NCBI GenBank assembly: GCA_000467715.1
Contig: AJFK01000470.1
Span: forward strand, 124,001 to 188,000
Length of the DNA: 64,000 nt
Source: Hysterium pulicare CBS 123377
Taxonomy: Eukaryota; Ascomycota; Dothideomycetes; Hysteriales; Hysteriaceae
Direction: 5' to 3'
A program made the position numbers and the translations under genes. The notes under the pieces are model-generated. The model was not told the DNA's origin. It ran no database searches and saw only the letters and a program-made list of their open reading frames with translations. Each line of letters starts with the position of its first letter. Within the stretch, counting starts at the first letter, position 1. This document shows positions 34,263 to 46,034 of this stretch, piece after piece.

Positions 34263-35294
34263 CTACATCTTATACGGCAAAGTGCCCAGCTTCTCCTCTA
34301 AAACCTCCCTCGTCAACCCCCACAAATTCTCCGAAAGCTCGTCACTCTCAGCCTGTTTGTTGGGCTCCGAGACCTTTCTATCCGGCACAATATACTGCCC
34401 TTGAAGTGTATCTTTCACCACATCCTCGTGTGTCGCAGCAAAGAGAGCAGGCCTGCATCCCTTATCGACCGGATCCTTCATGAACGGCCGAATAGCCTTC
34501 ACGCCAATCTTGCCCAAAATCCCATACGCATCCACGGCCTGTTCCGGTTGATCGGTATTCACGCCTCCCGGATGTGATGCATTGATCCAAGGCTCGCCTC
34601 TCTGCGGCGTTGTAGATCCAAATTGGCCGTCTTTAATCCGTTTGACTAGTTGGCGCATGAAGAGGAGCTGGGCCAACTTGGTGCGAGCGTAGAGATTCGT
34701 AGACCCTATGTCTTTGTTCATCTCACTGATAGAAGTGAAGGTCGTGTCGCTAGGACAGAAACGGTGTACTTCGGATGATTGGAAAACAAGTCGAGAGTTT
34801 GTGGTCTTTTGTAAAATGGGGAGCAGCGTCAATGCCAGATGGGCTTGTGCAAAATGGTTGACTTGCATGTGCCAGTCGATGCCATCTTCCGTCTCAGCAT
34901 AGTTCCCGATACCGACGCCAGCGTTGCAGACAAGGCCGTCTAGTTGGTCCAGCTCTTGTGCGAGTGTTTTGGCTACGGCGTCGGTTTGCTTGAGCGATGT
35001 GAGATCGCATTGCCGCCATTCCACTTTTGACAGATCGCCCCATTTCTCGAGCTCTTTTTGGGCTTCGTCTGCGTGCTCTTCTTTCGCTGAGAGGATGTAG
35101 ATTTTGGAAGGGTTGTGCTGGAGGATGTGCGCTGTTATGCCGAAGCCGATGCCTGCGGTGCCGCCTGTGACGATGTAGACCTGTATACGAGGTATTAGAG
35201 TTGAAGATGCTAAGGGCTGGGCAGATGAAGGAGGGCTTACCTTCCCGCTGAGATCGGGGATGTCTTTGTTGGGGTCAAATGTGTTGCCTGTCAT
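34263..35294 (-). CDS. Short-chain dehydrogenase/reductase
   Basis: Two exons, 35241-35294 and 34263-35180, with a 60-base in-frame intron (GTAAGC...ATACAG), give 323 residues. After removal of the intron the N-terminus reads LSGKVYIVTGGTAGIGFG, a normal Rossmann TGxxxGIG dinucleotide site. Further SDR landmarks are the CNAG strand (VCNAGVGIG), catalytic Ser in LVFQSSEVH and the YxxxK dyad in LYARTKLAQ. The layout resembles the retinol-dehydrogenase-like (RDH/WW-oxidoreductase) group of classical SDRs, using NADP(H) or NAD(H). The substrate is unknown. No biosynthetic partner gene is adjacent. Confidence 0.9.
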   Translation of the reverse strand: MTGNTFDPNKDIPDLSGKVSPPSSAQPLASSTLIPRIQVYIVTGGTAGIGFGITAHILQHNPSKIYILSAKEEHADEAQKELEKWGDLSKVEWRQCDLTSLKQTDAVAKTLAQELDQLDGLVCNAGVGIGNYAETEDGIDWHMQVNHFAQAHLALTLLPILQKTTNSRLVFQSSEVHRFCPSDTTFTSISEMNKDIGSTNLYARTKLAQLLFMRQLVKRIKDGQFGSTTPQRGEPWINASHPGGVNTDQPEQAVDAYGILGKIGVKAIRPFMKDPVDKGCRPALFAATHEDVVKDTLQGQYIVPDRKVSEPNKQAESDELSENLWGLTREVLEEKLGTLPYKM

Positions 35295-36634
35295 GATTGA
35301 GTTATAATTTTCTCACCTGTGAATTCAATCTAGAGGTTGAAGGTATGAACAGATGATTCAAGTAGTGTACAACAGGAGACTATATGTACAAGGAATATGT
35401 TGCTCGTTTGACACATCTTGAGTACTGGTGTCGTCATCATGATATTGAGAGCTTTCTTTGAACGTTGTACACTCCGGCATGGCAACAAGCCGATGAGCTA
35501 TCAATGACGGTTCTCCTACACCCGCGATGGTTGTTACTGCTTCAAAGAGGCGCAGATTGATCTGGGCATTTGCAATTGCGAAGGCTTAGTCTATCCAGAT
35601 GGAAATGGATCTAATGGAATGGTGGGGAAGACAAGATCTGCATAGAACACGATGTCTATCGCGGAATGATTGTGCTCCGAGAAGAGCGTGGCAAGGGGCA
35701 TTTCCAGTAATGTGAAAGGATTTGAGCATGATGCTGGAGAAAGGTGACGACGGCGATGCAAACGGATAGACGATTAGCCGTAATATACGCACGTGCCACC
35801 CATCGCCTTTTTCCCGCGCGCTGAACGATAGGATCCTGCTGGCATATTGCTATCAGATCAAATAATGCATAATATCAGCGATTGTACGGAGTAATGAGAA
35901 ACAAAATCGACATTTTGGCGAAGTATGCTGTCTACTTACAGTGCACGTTTCTTCAAGTCTATCTACTTAAGTATGAAATCTTCTTTTCAACTGCTACCCA
36001 ATCGCTCAACAAGCCCACTTTCCGAGGGATTCATACGGAGCGGGGTCAACATTCACCTCTCTTTTGAATATCATTTCAACATGCTCATGGGTCAAAGAGG
36101 CTATCTAGCATACCCACCTGCTGTCCATTACTCTTGATGAAATCTGGCAACCTTCTATTTACCTGCCAAGCTTCTGCAACACCAGCGCCTCTTCTGCAGA
36201 CGTCTTGCAGGTGCAAGTTGATCATTTTTCTGGCTAATGACAATTGTGGATCCATCTAACCAAACCCTTTGGCTTCCTAGCGAACCAACGACCGAACGAA
36301 GCTGCGCCCTTCGAGATCGACAAGCTCAACCTAATCACGCATAAAGGTGACGCTCTGCTCGCAGTTTTTCTTGTTGGCTAGTGCACAACGGGAGAGGAAT
36401 AGTAATCCGAAGATAGGGTAAACACCTGTGCTTCATTGCTTCGGAGAGAACATGTTTGCTGACCTGATGAATAGTAATCGCTTGTGAAATGTCTTAAATA
36501 CTCAGACAGGAAAACCAAGTGTTCTCTGCATCACCTTATTTATTGCTTGACTCGACTGTACCGCTTTGTTCGGTCTTTTAAACTCATTATTCAATTGACT
36601 GAGACGGTCAATTAAACTCACATTTGGGACCTCA
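35295..36634. other. Intergenic region between divergent SDR and MFS genes
   Basis: About 1.3 kb with no supported gene. Overlapping frames near 35880-36140 are AT-rich and not protein-like. Confidence 0.5.
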
Positions 36635-38176
36635 ATGGATGGTCACGCGATAGAGCTGGGAGTTCAGCACCGCCGAATTGAAGGCTCCAATGCAAACTTG
36701 GAAGGTCAATTGCAGATTCAGAGTTCTGAGCCAAACAGCAATGGCCAGCATCAAGAGTTCTCATTACCTCGCGCAGACGGCGGAAAAGATGCTTGGATGT
36801 TTCTTGCTGCAGCATTCATAGTAGAGATGCTTGTATGGGGTATGTGAAAGGAAGCATACGGAAAGAAGAAAGAGTTGACCACTAACTTCGTATGTTGCAT
36901 ATTGTAGGCTTTCCCTTTGCCTACGGAGTATTCCAGGAGTACTATAGCACGCATGAGCCATTTGCTGGATCTCACAATATCGCTGTCATTGGAACTTGCG
37001 CCATGGTCTTACCCTCCTTTCTCCCTTCGCGCGGCTTTGATGCTCACCTTTTGTAGGGCATCATGTATCTCAGCGCACCCCTTGTATTCGGCCTACTCCA
37101 GAAATACCCGAAGACGAAAAGACCCGCCACTGTAGCTGGCTTAATCATCATGTGTCTTGCACTAGGATTAAGCTCGCTGTCAACAACAGTGATGCATCTT
37201 ATCATCACCCAGGGGATATTTTACGCACTTGGAGGTGGGCTCATATATGCACCAACCATCCTCTTCATGGATGAATGGTTTGTAAACAAGAAGGGACTCG
37301 CTTTCGGGCTAATGTGGGTATGTATTCCCATACTATGCCTATGCTTCGTTTGTGTTAGCATCTTCGAGCAATACTGAAAGCATGTCACAGGCCGGCACCG
37401 GGCTCGGCGGTGTCTTGATCCCTCTCCTTCTCCAATGGCTCCTCTCCACCCATGGCTTCCGTCTCACTCTCCGGGTGTGGTGCATCCTCGTCTTCACCCT
37501 CACCTTCCCTTTAACTATTTTCTTAAAACCCCGAATCCCAATCTCTCAAGCCTCAACGATGCGCCGCTTCGACTTTTCCTTCTTCAAAAACCGCACCTTC
37601 CTACTCCTTCAAGCCGGCAACATCCTCGAAGGCCTCGGCTACTTCGTCCCCAGTATCTATTTACCAACGTATGCCAAGGATTTGGGTGCTAGCACACCAG
37701 TATCCGCCCTAACCATCATCCTCTTCAATATCGCCTCCGTTTTCGGCTGCATAAGCATGGGCACTATCATTGACCGCTATCACGTCACAACCTGCATCCT
37801 GCTCTCCACTCTCGGCTCCACTCTTTCCATCTTCCTCCTATGGGGTCTGTCATCCTCGCTCCCCCTCCTCCTCATCTTTTCGCTCTTTTACGGCCTGTTC
37901 GCGGGTAGCTTCTCGAGTACTTGGCCTGGGATTATGAGGGAGGTTAGGAAAGAAGGGCCGGGCGTGGATGGAACGATGGTATTTGCGACATTAGCGGCTG
38001 GACGGGGGATTGGGAATGTGGTAAGTGGACCATTGAGTGAGGCGCTGTTGAGTGAGGGGAGTTGGAAGGCTGTTGGAGCGTATGGGAGTGGGTATGGGAG
38101 TCTTGTGATATTCACGGGGGTGTCTGCATTGCTAGGAGGTGTAAGTGTGCTTGGGCGGAGAGTTGGTTGGGTCTGA
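36635..38176 (+). CDS. MFS transporter, monocarboxylate-carrier type
   Basis: Four exons, 36635-36839, 36908-37005, 37057-37317 and 37391-38176, in frame throughout, give 449 residues. A polar N-terminus is followed by DAWMFLAAAFIVEMLVWGFPFAYGVFQEYY, the first helix and conserved loop of fungal monocarboxylate-permease-like proteins. About twelve helices can be counted. The signature between helices 4 and 5 is GGGLIYAPTILFMDEWFVNKKGLAFGL. The second half carries AGNILEGLGYFVPSIYLPTYAKDLG and a GIGNVVSGPLSEALL motif near the end. It should be a plasma-membrane carrier for a small organic acid or related solute, which is not specified by sequence. The second donor (GTCTTA) is unusual but both sides are conserved. 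Confidence 0.85.
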
Positions 38177-38384
38177 TGCGGTTATTGGGAGGTCTTAGAA
38201 GCTGGAGAGATTGTAAGAAGTTATTGGAAGCATTGGAAGAGTTACCACCACATTTTGAATTTCGATTGAGAGAAACTTTTAAATACCAACTCCTCCCTTA
38301 ACCTGTCCCCTAAAGCAACCCCTTTGCTCTATAGTACCTCAATCGTAATGAGCTCTCTACGGGCATGTATCCCATGTAGGCCCT

Positions 38385-38603
38385 TCAAAACAGCTTTAAT
38401 GCTCTATTCTCCTGATGCGCCTCTAGTGTATAGTATATCCTCGTCGCGATGGCTGCAAGGGAATTGCCATTGGCTGCTTGGGGGGCGGAGGCGGGAAGAT
38501 TGAGGGTCGAGAGTGCGGTTGTAAGGAAGAAGTGGTTGATGAGGCCGAGGATGAAGGAGGAGAGGCCGAAAGTGTAGCTTGTGTAGGCAGGTGGGGAGGG
38601 CAT
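38385..38603 (-). CDS. Putative small single-helix membrane protein
   Basis: A 72-codon frame starting MPSPPAYTSYTFGLSSFI. It has one clear hydrophobic helix (FGLSSFILGLINHFFLTTALSTL) and an Ala-rich amphipathic end. Composition and a plausible start support a real small protein, but no family is recognised and a chance frame is possible. It is convergent with the MFS gene. Confidence 0.35.
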   Translation of the reverse strand: MPSPPAYTSYTFGLSSFILGLINHFFLTTALSTLNLPASAPQAANGNSLAAIATRIYYTLEAHQENRALKLF

Positions 38604-39421
38604 TTTGGGAAGATTTTGATTTGGAAGGTCGAGAGGTGGTTTTCGAGGTACTGTAATTTTGGAGAAGTAGCTGTGATTTTCGAGAGGTACGGTAAGGTTC
38701 TGTGATAATAGGTGTGTGGGCAAACTGTGGTGCTAGTAAGAAGTGTGAATTGATTCCGAAGTGCGAAGTATATGTGCTACGAGGAAGATTGAATTGCGGA
38801 CGGCCGGCGCTTAGCCTTGTTGTGGAAGCACGGATCGATGTTCTGTCAGCGTCAGAGACGAGCGGCTCGAGGGTTAGTAGCAATTAAGTTCTGGAGATAT
38901 CTAAGATTCAATTAGTGCTGTGTATGGGATTGCCATTTGGTGGGAATTCGCAATGGAGAGGGTGGCCGTAATGGGTAGTAGCATTATAGGACCCTATAAT
39001 GGTATCGAAAGTGAGAGCGAGCTCAATAAAGGGTTTCTTTAGTATCATATGGTCATTGACCTTCTCTGTTGGAGAACTCGTGTTAGTATAGACGATGATA
39101 ATGGAGAGGGAGGGTTTGAGTCCAGAGACGGATGAACCTCGGAACTGGCGCCATGGAATCCTTCCCGACAACCTCTTGTAAGTACACATCCTGCCAGGAC
39201 TTTTTATCAAATTCTCTTCATTTGTTCATCATGGTCTAGTTCAGACAATTCATGCCAGACACCCAAAGGGTCAACGACGGTCGTTCCCACGATTTCAGGC
39301 TATCTGGGAATGCCTTAATGCGTGCATCTAATCGCGATGCTGTCCAGTTCATCATATCGAAGAAGGCCGATTGGGTCGCTTCAATGAGGCCTGGCTACGT
39401 GCGGGCTTCTACTGATTAATT
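38604..39421. other. Intergenic region
   Basis: No supported gene. It ends where a direct duplication that runs into the NACHT gene begins. Confidence 0.5.
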
Positions 39422-39731
39422 CGTGGCTGGATGTAGCCTGACGTGTATTTTCATGATTGAACAGCGAAGTAGGGTGGCAGTCTGGCTTACAGCATATAGA
39501 CATCCTCCAATGCATCCTACTATTCGATAACGATGAATCCCTTGTCGGCTCTCAGCGTTGCGGCAGCAGAGGGTCTGTCCGTGGCTAGATGCAGCCTTAC
39601 GTGTATCTTCATGATTGAACCATGAGGATTGGTCGCAGTTCGGCTCATAGCATTTACTTCTCCCTCTAACGCATCCTGCTGATCGACCATTATGGATCCC
39701 GTCTCAGCTCTCAGCGTTGCGGCAGCAGTGG
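39422..39731 (+). repeat. Imperfect tandem duplication of a NACHT gene promoter and start
   Basis: Two direct copies of about 150 bases, 39422-39571 and 39580-39731. Both contain GTGGCT-GATG-AGCC-TACGTGTAT-TTCATGATTGAAC at the left and GCTCTCAGCGTTGCGGCAGCAG at the right. The right copy holds the real start (ATGGATCCCGTC). The left copy has a matching ATGAATCCCTTG that leads into MNPLSALSVAAAEGL and soon stops. The copies have clearly diverged by substitutions and small gaps. Confidence 0.8.
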
Positions 39732-40837
39732 TTCAGTTTGTAGATTTTGCAGGATCACTTATCGTAAGTACCATCAGGATCTATCAAGAGAAGCAGAAAG
39801 ATGTGGACGATGAGCATTCCGATCTAGAACACCTGAAAGACAGCCTTGCGAAGTGTAATGATGACCTATCGAGGTCCGTGCAACCGGGGAACTCTCAGCA
39901 GCTTTCCAGCAGAGATAAAGAGATAGTCCAAACTTGCCGGAGGTGCAATGAAATCGCGGACGAACTCTTCTCTGTCCTGTACCAATTGAAGGGAAACAGC
40001 AAAAATAAGTTCTGGAATAGCTTTCTGCAAGCCCTTAAAACTACATGGAGTGAATCACAGATCGAGACTCTGAAACATAGTCTTGATTCCTTTCGAGCAC
40101 AGATATCGATGTACATTTTGGTATCCCTGCGGTAAGTCTGTGCTAAAGACCTAATTGCCTACTATGACTGACTAAACTGTGTGTAAAGCGAGGAGGTTCT
40201 TCAATTTCAGCAAAGGCGACCTGCAGTAGATGACCGAATCTTGACGACGGTGAACGAGATACATTGTGCTGTGCGTCGATGCCTCATTCATATTTCCAGT
40301 AATCAATGGGATTGTGATGGGGTTGCCGCCATCAATAAGTCGTACATGCAGTCGCAGCAAGCATCCCGCAACTTATCACCTGCGATGGAAATGCAAAGAA
40401 GACTGGACAAAGCGGATGTGGACCAGTTTAGCCGGGAACTCCTCGTGAAATTACGTTTTCACGAATTAGACTTTCGGGAACAGGCGATAACGATCGCTCA
40501 CGAGAAGAAGTTCGAATGGATATTTCGGCCGCCAGAGAATTCTACGTGGTCCAACTATGTCGAGTGGCTCGAAAGTGAAGAAACCCTCTATTGGATTGCA
40601 GGCAAAGCTGGGGCTGGCAAATCAACCCTGATGAAGTTCATATACAATGATTTGCGAACGAAAAGGCACCTCGAGCACAGGGCAAATGGCATGAAGCTCT
40701 TATTCTCAAGCTTTTACTTCTGGAATTCTGGCTCTGAGATTCAGATGTCCCAGGAGGGGTTTGCTCGTGTGCTCAAGCGAACTCGAGAACGAAACTACTT
40801 GTCAAATTACCGTCTTGCCCACGCTTTAACGAGCTAA
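39692..40837 (+). CDS. NACHT/STAND-type protein, truncated after Walker A
   Basis: Two exons, 39692-40131 and 40189-40837, with a 57-base in-frame intron, give 362 residues. The N-terminus MDPVSALSVAAAVVQFVDFAGSLI opens the helical fungal STAND N-terminal domain (about 1-200, with heptad-like LEHLKDSLAKCNDDL). A KFEWIFRPPENSTWSNYVEWLES linker and Walker A GKAGAGKSTLMKFI follow at about 285-300, then FFSS/FYFWNSGSEIQMSQEG. Intact family members continue for several hundred residues with Walker B and the rest of NACHT; here the frame degenerates (RVLKRTRERNYLSNY) and stops at 40837. Downstream sequence does not resume the domain. It is likely an incapacitated innate-immunity or heterokaryon-incompatibility type protein, or a short adaptor form. 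Confidence 0.75.
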
Positions 40838-42142
40838 GGTAAGTATGTATAATTATGTTCGACGTTAAGCTCATCGGCAGGAGGGCTGTGACAGTGGTGG
40901 GAATATAGAGATGAGCTCTGAGCCTCCCGCCCGCCCCTCTCCGTAAGAGAGGAACTAGGAACTTCTCGCCCTGCAAAACCTACAATGCCATGATATGTGA
41001 ACGATAAAACGCCAACAATTCCTTCTTTCAGCCCTGCAAGGCACGGACGAGTTGCTCAACCGCGAGGGGTATCAGCTGCGAAAGAGGTGAAAAAAATGAG
41101 CCGCAGAAGAGATGACGGAGAATAACTCTCAGGAATGAGGTACACATGTATTGGGGAAAACTTCCTTTACCATTGCCGGTACTTCTACACTCTTCTTGAC
41201 CTGATTGCTTCCACCGAAGTTCCAGGTTACAATACACATATGGCTATAGTAGATGTAGCTGAGCTGTTGCGCCTACAGAAGAACTCGGGTATAGAGGGAG
41301 AGAGGTCGGGGCGATCACGTGCGATATGATGATTCCAGTGCGGTAGGGTAAGCCTCGAGAGTAAAGATCATGTCTTCATTCCACCCGTGCTCCATTCAGC
41401 TTGGCGTGCAAAAATGTGTCTTCACGTGGGCGAGTAGCGGGGGACGGTTTTCCAAGCCTTGGCATGTTATCCCGCTCCACTTTGTCCGCCACCCGCCCTT
41501 GGCTAACCTCCACACTGCTTCACTCCACCTGTCCATCGTCCATCGTCCATCGTCCATCGTCCATTGTCCATCTCAATCATTCCATTCCCGATATCTATGT
41601 CAATATACAGTTTCTCGGCCTCCGCCTTCTTGAAAATCACATCGTTTGGATGTAACGTTGATGGTCGTGAATCGTGATGACCATCCTTCTTGTCTTTCTT
41701 GTCCCTCTTGGATCTTCTTGGCCCCTTTCTTGCCACAACATGATGGACGAACGCGAACTCTGAGGGAGTTGCCTCCAAAGCGCTTGGCGCCCATCTTCGT
41801 TCAGATTCCGCCTCGATGGCCGTCAGCCAAGAGACTCAGTTCTCCAAAGCCCGCCCTCAACACATCAATGCAACCTCTTGGCGCAGGCCAAGATTGGGGT
41901 CTCCGCACTTGTGTAAATTTTGGACGAATCAAGTTTTTTCAAATCTCTTGACGATCGCCTCAACGGTATCGCCGTCAAAGTAGACTGAGCAGTTCCGGCA
42001 TCTTGGTGTAGGGTAACTGCCCGGATGGTATTTTGTCTATTTAAGGACCTCGCGTGCGCAAGTTCTGGGATCTAAGATCTGTACTCATTTATGAGATTGT
42101 CATTCAAATCTCTCATAAAAGCGAATAATTTGCTCGTTCATC
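40838..42142. other. Intergenic region
   Basis: No NACHT remainder and no supported gene. It contains the heptanucleotide repeat listed separately. Sequence up to 42142 is the promoter of the sugar transporter. Confidence 0.5.
41531..41572 (+). repeat. GTCCATC heptanucleotide repeat
   Basis: Six head-to-tail units of GTCCATC, one with a single change, in the region between the NACHT and sugar transporter genes. Confidence 0.9.
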
Positions 42143-44554
42143 ATGGATGACCCCAGCATCAAGAAGGCTACGCAAGACGCTGGCCCCGAAAAGGCAGAAG
42201 TTTTGGATGTGGATGGTGGCCGCCGTGGGACATTATCTTCGATCAACTTGAACAAGAATCTTGACGCAAAGTAAGGACTTCCATCGGACCTGTTCCCACA
42301 CGGTAGCTGATGCAGGTTTCAGAGTGTCTAACCCGTTGGCTGATATTCCGCACGAGACTTTGATGAGAGATGTCGAAGAGTTTGCAGCAGAGAAGGAGCT
42401 TATGGACATCCTGCCGCTACTGAAGAAGGGTGCTCTTGTGGCTCAGAATCCATCCAAATTCGAGGCTGTCGAAGACCTGGATGATGTTGAGCTGACAGCT
42501 TTACGTAAAGAACGTGCGCATAAGTGGTCTCATCCGCTGAAACTATACATGACTATCATTGTTTGCTCGATCGGCGCTGCCGTCCAGTACGTTCCAACCC
42601 CTCGCTACAATCTAGCCTTTCGTTGACATAAGATCGTAGGGGCTGGGACCAGACCGGCAGTAATGGTGCAAACCTATCTTTCCCAAAGGAATTTGGTATT
42701 GGAGAGGGCGAAAACCCAGGCCATCCGAATCAAGAACGGGACAATTGGCTGGTCGGTCTCGTCAATGCTGGACCATACATTGGATCTGCTTTCCTGTGAG
42801 TCAAGATACGTCCATGAGGGACTGGAAAAAGAGCTTTCTAACTTCCGTCAGTGGTTGTTGGCTCTCTGACCCTTGCAACTTCTACCTCGGAAGAAGAGGG
42901 ACCATTTTCGTATCCGCCATCTTTTGCTTACTGACTCCAATTGGCGGCGCGCTTACTCAGACCTGGGAGCAACTGCTCATTACACGTCTTCTAATGTCGG
43001 TGATTTAAGAACAACCCCATGATTACTACCGGCTCACAAACTGTAGGGGTATTGGAATGGGACTCAAAGGCTCAACTGTTCCTATCTTCGCCGCAGAGAA
43101 TTCACCGGCGCAGATCCGCGGTGCTCTAGTCATGAGTTGGTAAGTCCTGGTTGCGGCTGGAATGTTTTTCCGTGGAAAAGTACTGACTCTAAATAGGCAG
43201 ATGTGGACTGCTTTTGGAATTTTCCTCGGTTTCTGCGCCAATTTGGCTGTTTACAAGATGGGAGATATTGCGTGGAGACTTCAGATTGGCTCTGCTTTCC
43301 TTCCCGCTGTCCCCTTGACCTTGGGTATCTATTTCTGTCCTGGTACGTTCGCCCCAAGGCCCGCTCGAACATGATGTTGATTAGTCACAGAATCACCTCG
43401 CTGGTACATGAAGAAGAACAGATATGGAAAAGCATACAAATCGCTTTTGCGCCTCCGCTTTACGCCCATCCAAGCCGCCAGAGATTTATACTACATCCAT
43501 TCTCAGCTCCAAGTTGAGTCTGATATCGTTGGGAAAAGCAATTATTTCACGCGCTTCACAGAGCTCTTCACCATCCCCCGCGTCCGTCGAGGAACTATGG
43601 CATCTTTTGTCGTCATGATTGCCCAACAGATGTGCGGTAAGTTCTCCACATTGCTCATGACTTTCCAGTCAAAGTATCTCATATCGACATATCAAGGTAT
43701 AAACATCATTGCCTTCTACTCTTCAACCGTGTTCCGGGAGGCCGGCGCATCCGAGAAGAATGCCCTCATCGCTTCCTTCGGGTTTGGGTTAGTAAATTTT
43801 GTCTTCGCATGGCCTGCCATCTGGACAATTGATACCTACGGCCGACGAACACTGCTTCTCTTTACCTTCCCGCAAATGGCCTGGACCTTGCTTGCTGCCG
43901 CATTCTGCTTCTACATTCCAGAGAAGAGTACTGCTCATTTGGCTCTCATTGCGCTGTTCATTTACCTCTTTGCTGCATTTTACTCGCCCGGTGAAGGTAT
44001 ACCGCCATTCTCTAATCTGCTTTTGCACTGCTGATATCATTCCTCTAGGTCCCGTCCCCTTCACCTACAGCGCCGAAGTGTTCCCCCTTTCCCACCGCGA
44101 AGTCGGCATGGGCTGGGCCGTTGCAACCTGCCTCTTCTGGGCCGCCGTTCTCGGTGTCACGTTTCCTAAGATCTTGGCCACTTTCACACCTACGGGCGCG
44201 TTCGGCTTCTACGCTGCTTTGAACGTCACTGCGTTAGTCATGATCTTCCTTTGGGTTCCGGAGACGAAGCAGAGGACGCTTGAGGAGCTGGATTATATCT
44301 TTGGGGTTCCGAGTCGTAAGTTTATTAGATATCAACTTACTGAGGTGGGTCTTTGCTAAGAGTGACAAACGGGGAATGATGTTATGCTAAAACTTACAAA
44401 GGCACTTCCGTGGTGGATCCGGCGCTGGGTCCTGTTCGATCGTAGTGCGAAGCTTAAACCGCTTTATCGCTTCGATCACGGTGTTGAGGGTCAAAACCAA
44501 GCAAGCGATGTGTCTGACGACAATAACGATCATGGTCGGGAAAAGTTGGGCTAG
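42143..44554 (+). CDS. MFS sugar transporter, maltose/hexose type
   Basis: Ten exons: 42143-42270, 42323-42586, 42640-42795, 42852-42995, 43047-43139, 43197-43342, 43391-43636, 43697-43996, 44049-44344 and 44402-44554. All junctions keep frame and yield about 641 residues with 12 predicted helices after a long cytosolic N-terminus of about 110. Sugar-porter signatures are GWDQTG after helix 1, GRRGTIF between helices 2 and 3, [12 protein letters not shown] after helix 6, [17 protein letters not shown] in helix 7, [10 protein letters not shown] and the final [18 protein letters not shown]. It should be a plasma-membrane proton-sugar symporter. Introns 4 (GTCGGT donor) and 7 (60 bases, stop-free) are the least certain; retention of the latter would insert 20 residues into helix 7. 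Confidence 0.88.
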
Positions 44555-44811
44555 TGGTTCTGGAAAACGATCACGTGAAGTGGGATGAGACTCGAGTTAG
44601 GCTTTGGTATCGCATATCTTCTATTTCGAAGCTCATTAGGCCAAGTAGTCTTATCTTCCCTACCCCATATGAGATGGGTCAGATTGCTACCAATATGTAC
44701 ATAGAATTGAACAGTCATTTTCATCGCGAATCAGCCCCGACAGTTTAGGGATCGTGAAGAGTGGAATCATCAAACCCTCTTAACGCAGCGCAGATCTAGT
44801 CGCGGCTATCT

Positions 44812-46034
44812 CTAGACAGTGTTGTAGACGGTCCCCAATGGACTCAGCCCATTCGCTGCCGAATTGACCAACACACCGGGCGTAGTCCACTGATACGCAT
44901 ACCTAGACACATAGTCCAGACCATCCAGCCAAGGCAGCACCGTCTTTAAGAAATTCTCCTTGTCAGCATCACTGCCACTCGTAGGCGCAAACTCCGTGAT
45001 CCAGATAGGTCGTTTGCCACCAGCCGTATAGGCATCCTGAACATGCTGCTTGAAATACGCGACATTGGATGGAGAATCGTACCAATGGATACAGATGAAA
45101 TCAATCTGGCAGCCGGTACATTTGGTCAGGAACTGCTGGAGCCAAGGGAGACCCATTGCGGAGCCGGTAGTAGAGTCTTTGACGCCATTCGTGACGGCCG
45201 GCGTACCGATTTTGAGCTTGCTGCCGTAGGTGCCGGTGAGTGACTGCACCCATTTCTTGTGCGCCGCGACGGCCGTGTCGATGTCTTGGATGCAGGCGCC
45301 TCCACTTCCGGAACCGCATTGGTCGGGCTCGTTGAAGGACAGTACGTGCGTTGAGCCTGCGGAGACGGCCTTCGCGACGTTGCTCACCCAGGAGGTGGTA
45401 TGTTGGGCCGTGTTGTCGTGGAGGAGAGGGACGAATTCGTAGGCTGTGTTGCCGCCGCTGGAGGCCGAGTCCCAGTTGTACATCCAGGATACCTTGGAGC
45501 CGGAGCCGGAGAAAAGTTTCGTAAGGGAGGCGTCGTTAAATGCGAGACCGCGTTTTGCCGCGGAGGCAGATGCAGTGCTGACGGTTGTAGGAGCTGTGCT
45601 CGCGGAGCTGGAAGCTGGTGAGGTTGCGGCGAGTGCACCCCAGACTCCGCTGCTGGAGGACTTGGCGTTGGCGGAGGATTTGAGGTAGCATGCTGTGTTG
45701 CTTGGGATGTAGTTGACTAGAACGCAGCCGGCTCGTGTGCTGCAGGACGCGATGCATGCTTCGAAGGTCTGACATGGTCAATATCCCGCATTAACAAGGT
45801 GAAGGGATTTCTAACGCCTGTATATGCGCCATTGGGAGCTGGCATGTCTCCTCCATACCGATCGGTGCTGCATTCAATAGTGTAGGTACGTCCGCTAGCA
45901 GTATAGGAAGCTCCATTGGAAGCTGGACAAGCTAGAACAGCGCGGTCATGAAATTTCTGGTGGGCATGGTGGGGGGCCGCAATAGAGAACGTAATCAGTC
46001 CTAGTAAGGACAGGGCTTTCAAATGAGCGAACAT
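44812..46034 (-). CDS. Secreted GH128-type endo-beta-1,3-glucanase with N-terminal cysteine domain
   Basis: Two exons, 45816-46034 and 44812-45768, with a 47-base in-frame intron (GTTAGA donor, weak), give 391 residues. It has a signal peptide (LSLLGLITFSIAA). Next is a cysteine-containing PAN/apple-like module at about 30-125 (CPASNG, TIECSTDRYGG, FEACIASCSTRAGCVLVNY, ACYLKS). A Ser/Ala/Thr linker precedes the catalytic domain from about 148 (KRGLAFNDASLTKLF). Expected acid residues are Glu220 in LSFNEPDQC and Glu332 in IWITEFAPTSG, as in GH128/Asl1-like glycosyl hydrolases. The Asl1 family includes wall-bound proteins, so cell-wall remodelling is the likely role. It is convergent with the sugar transporter. 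Confidence 0.88.
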
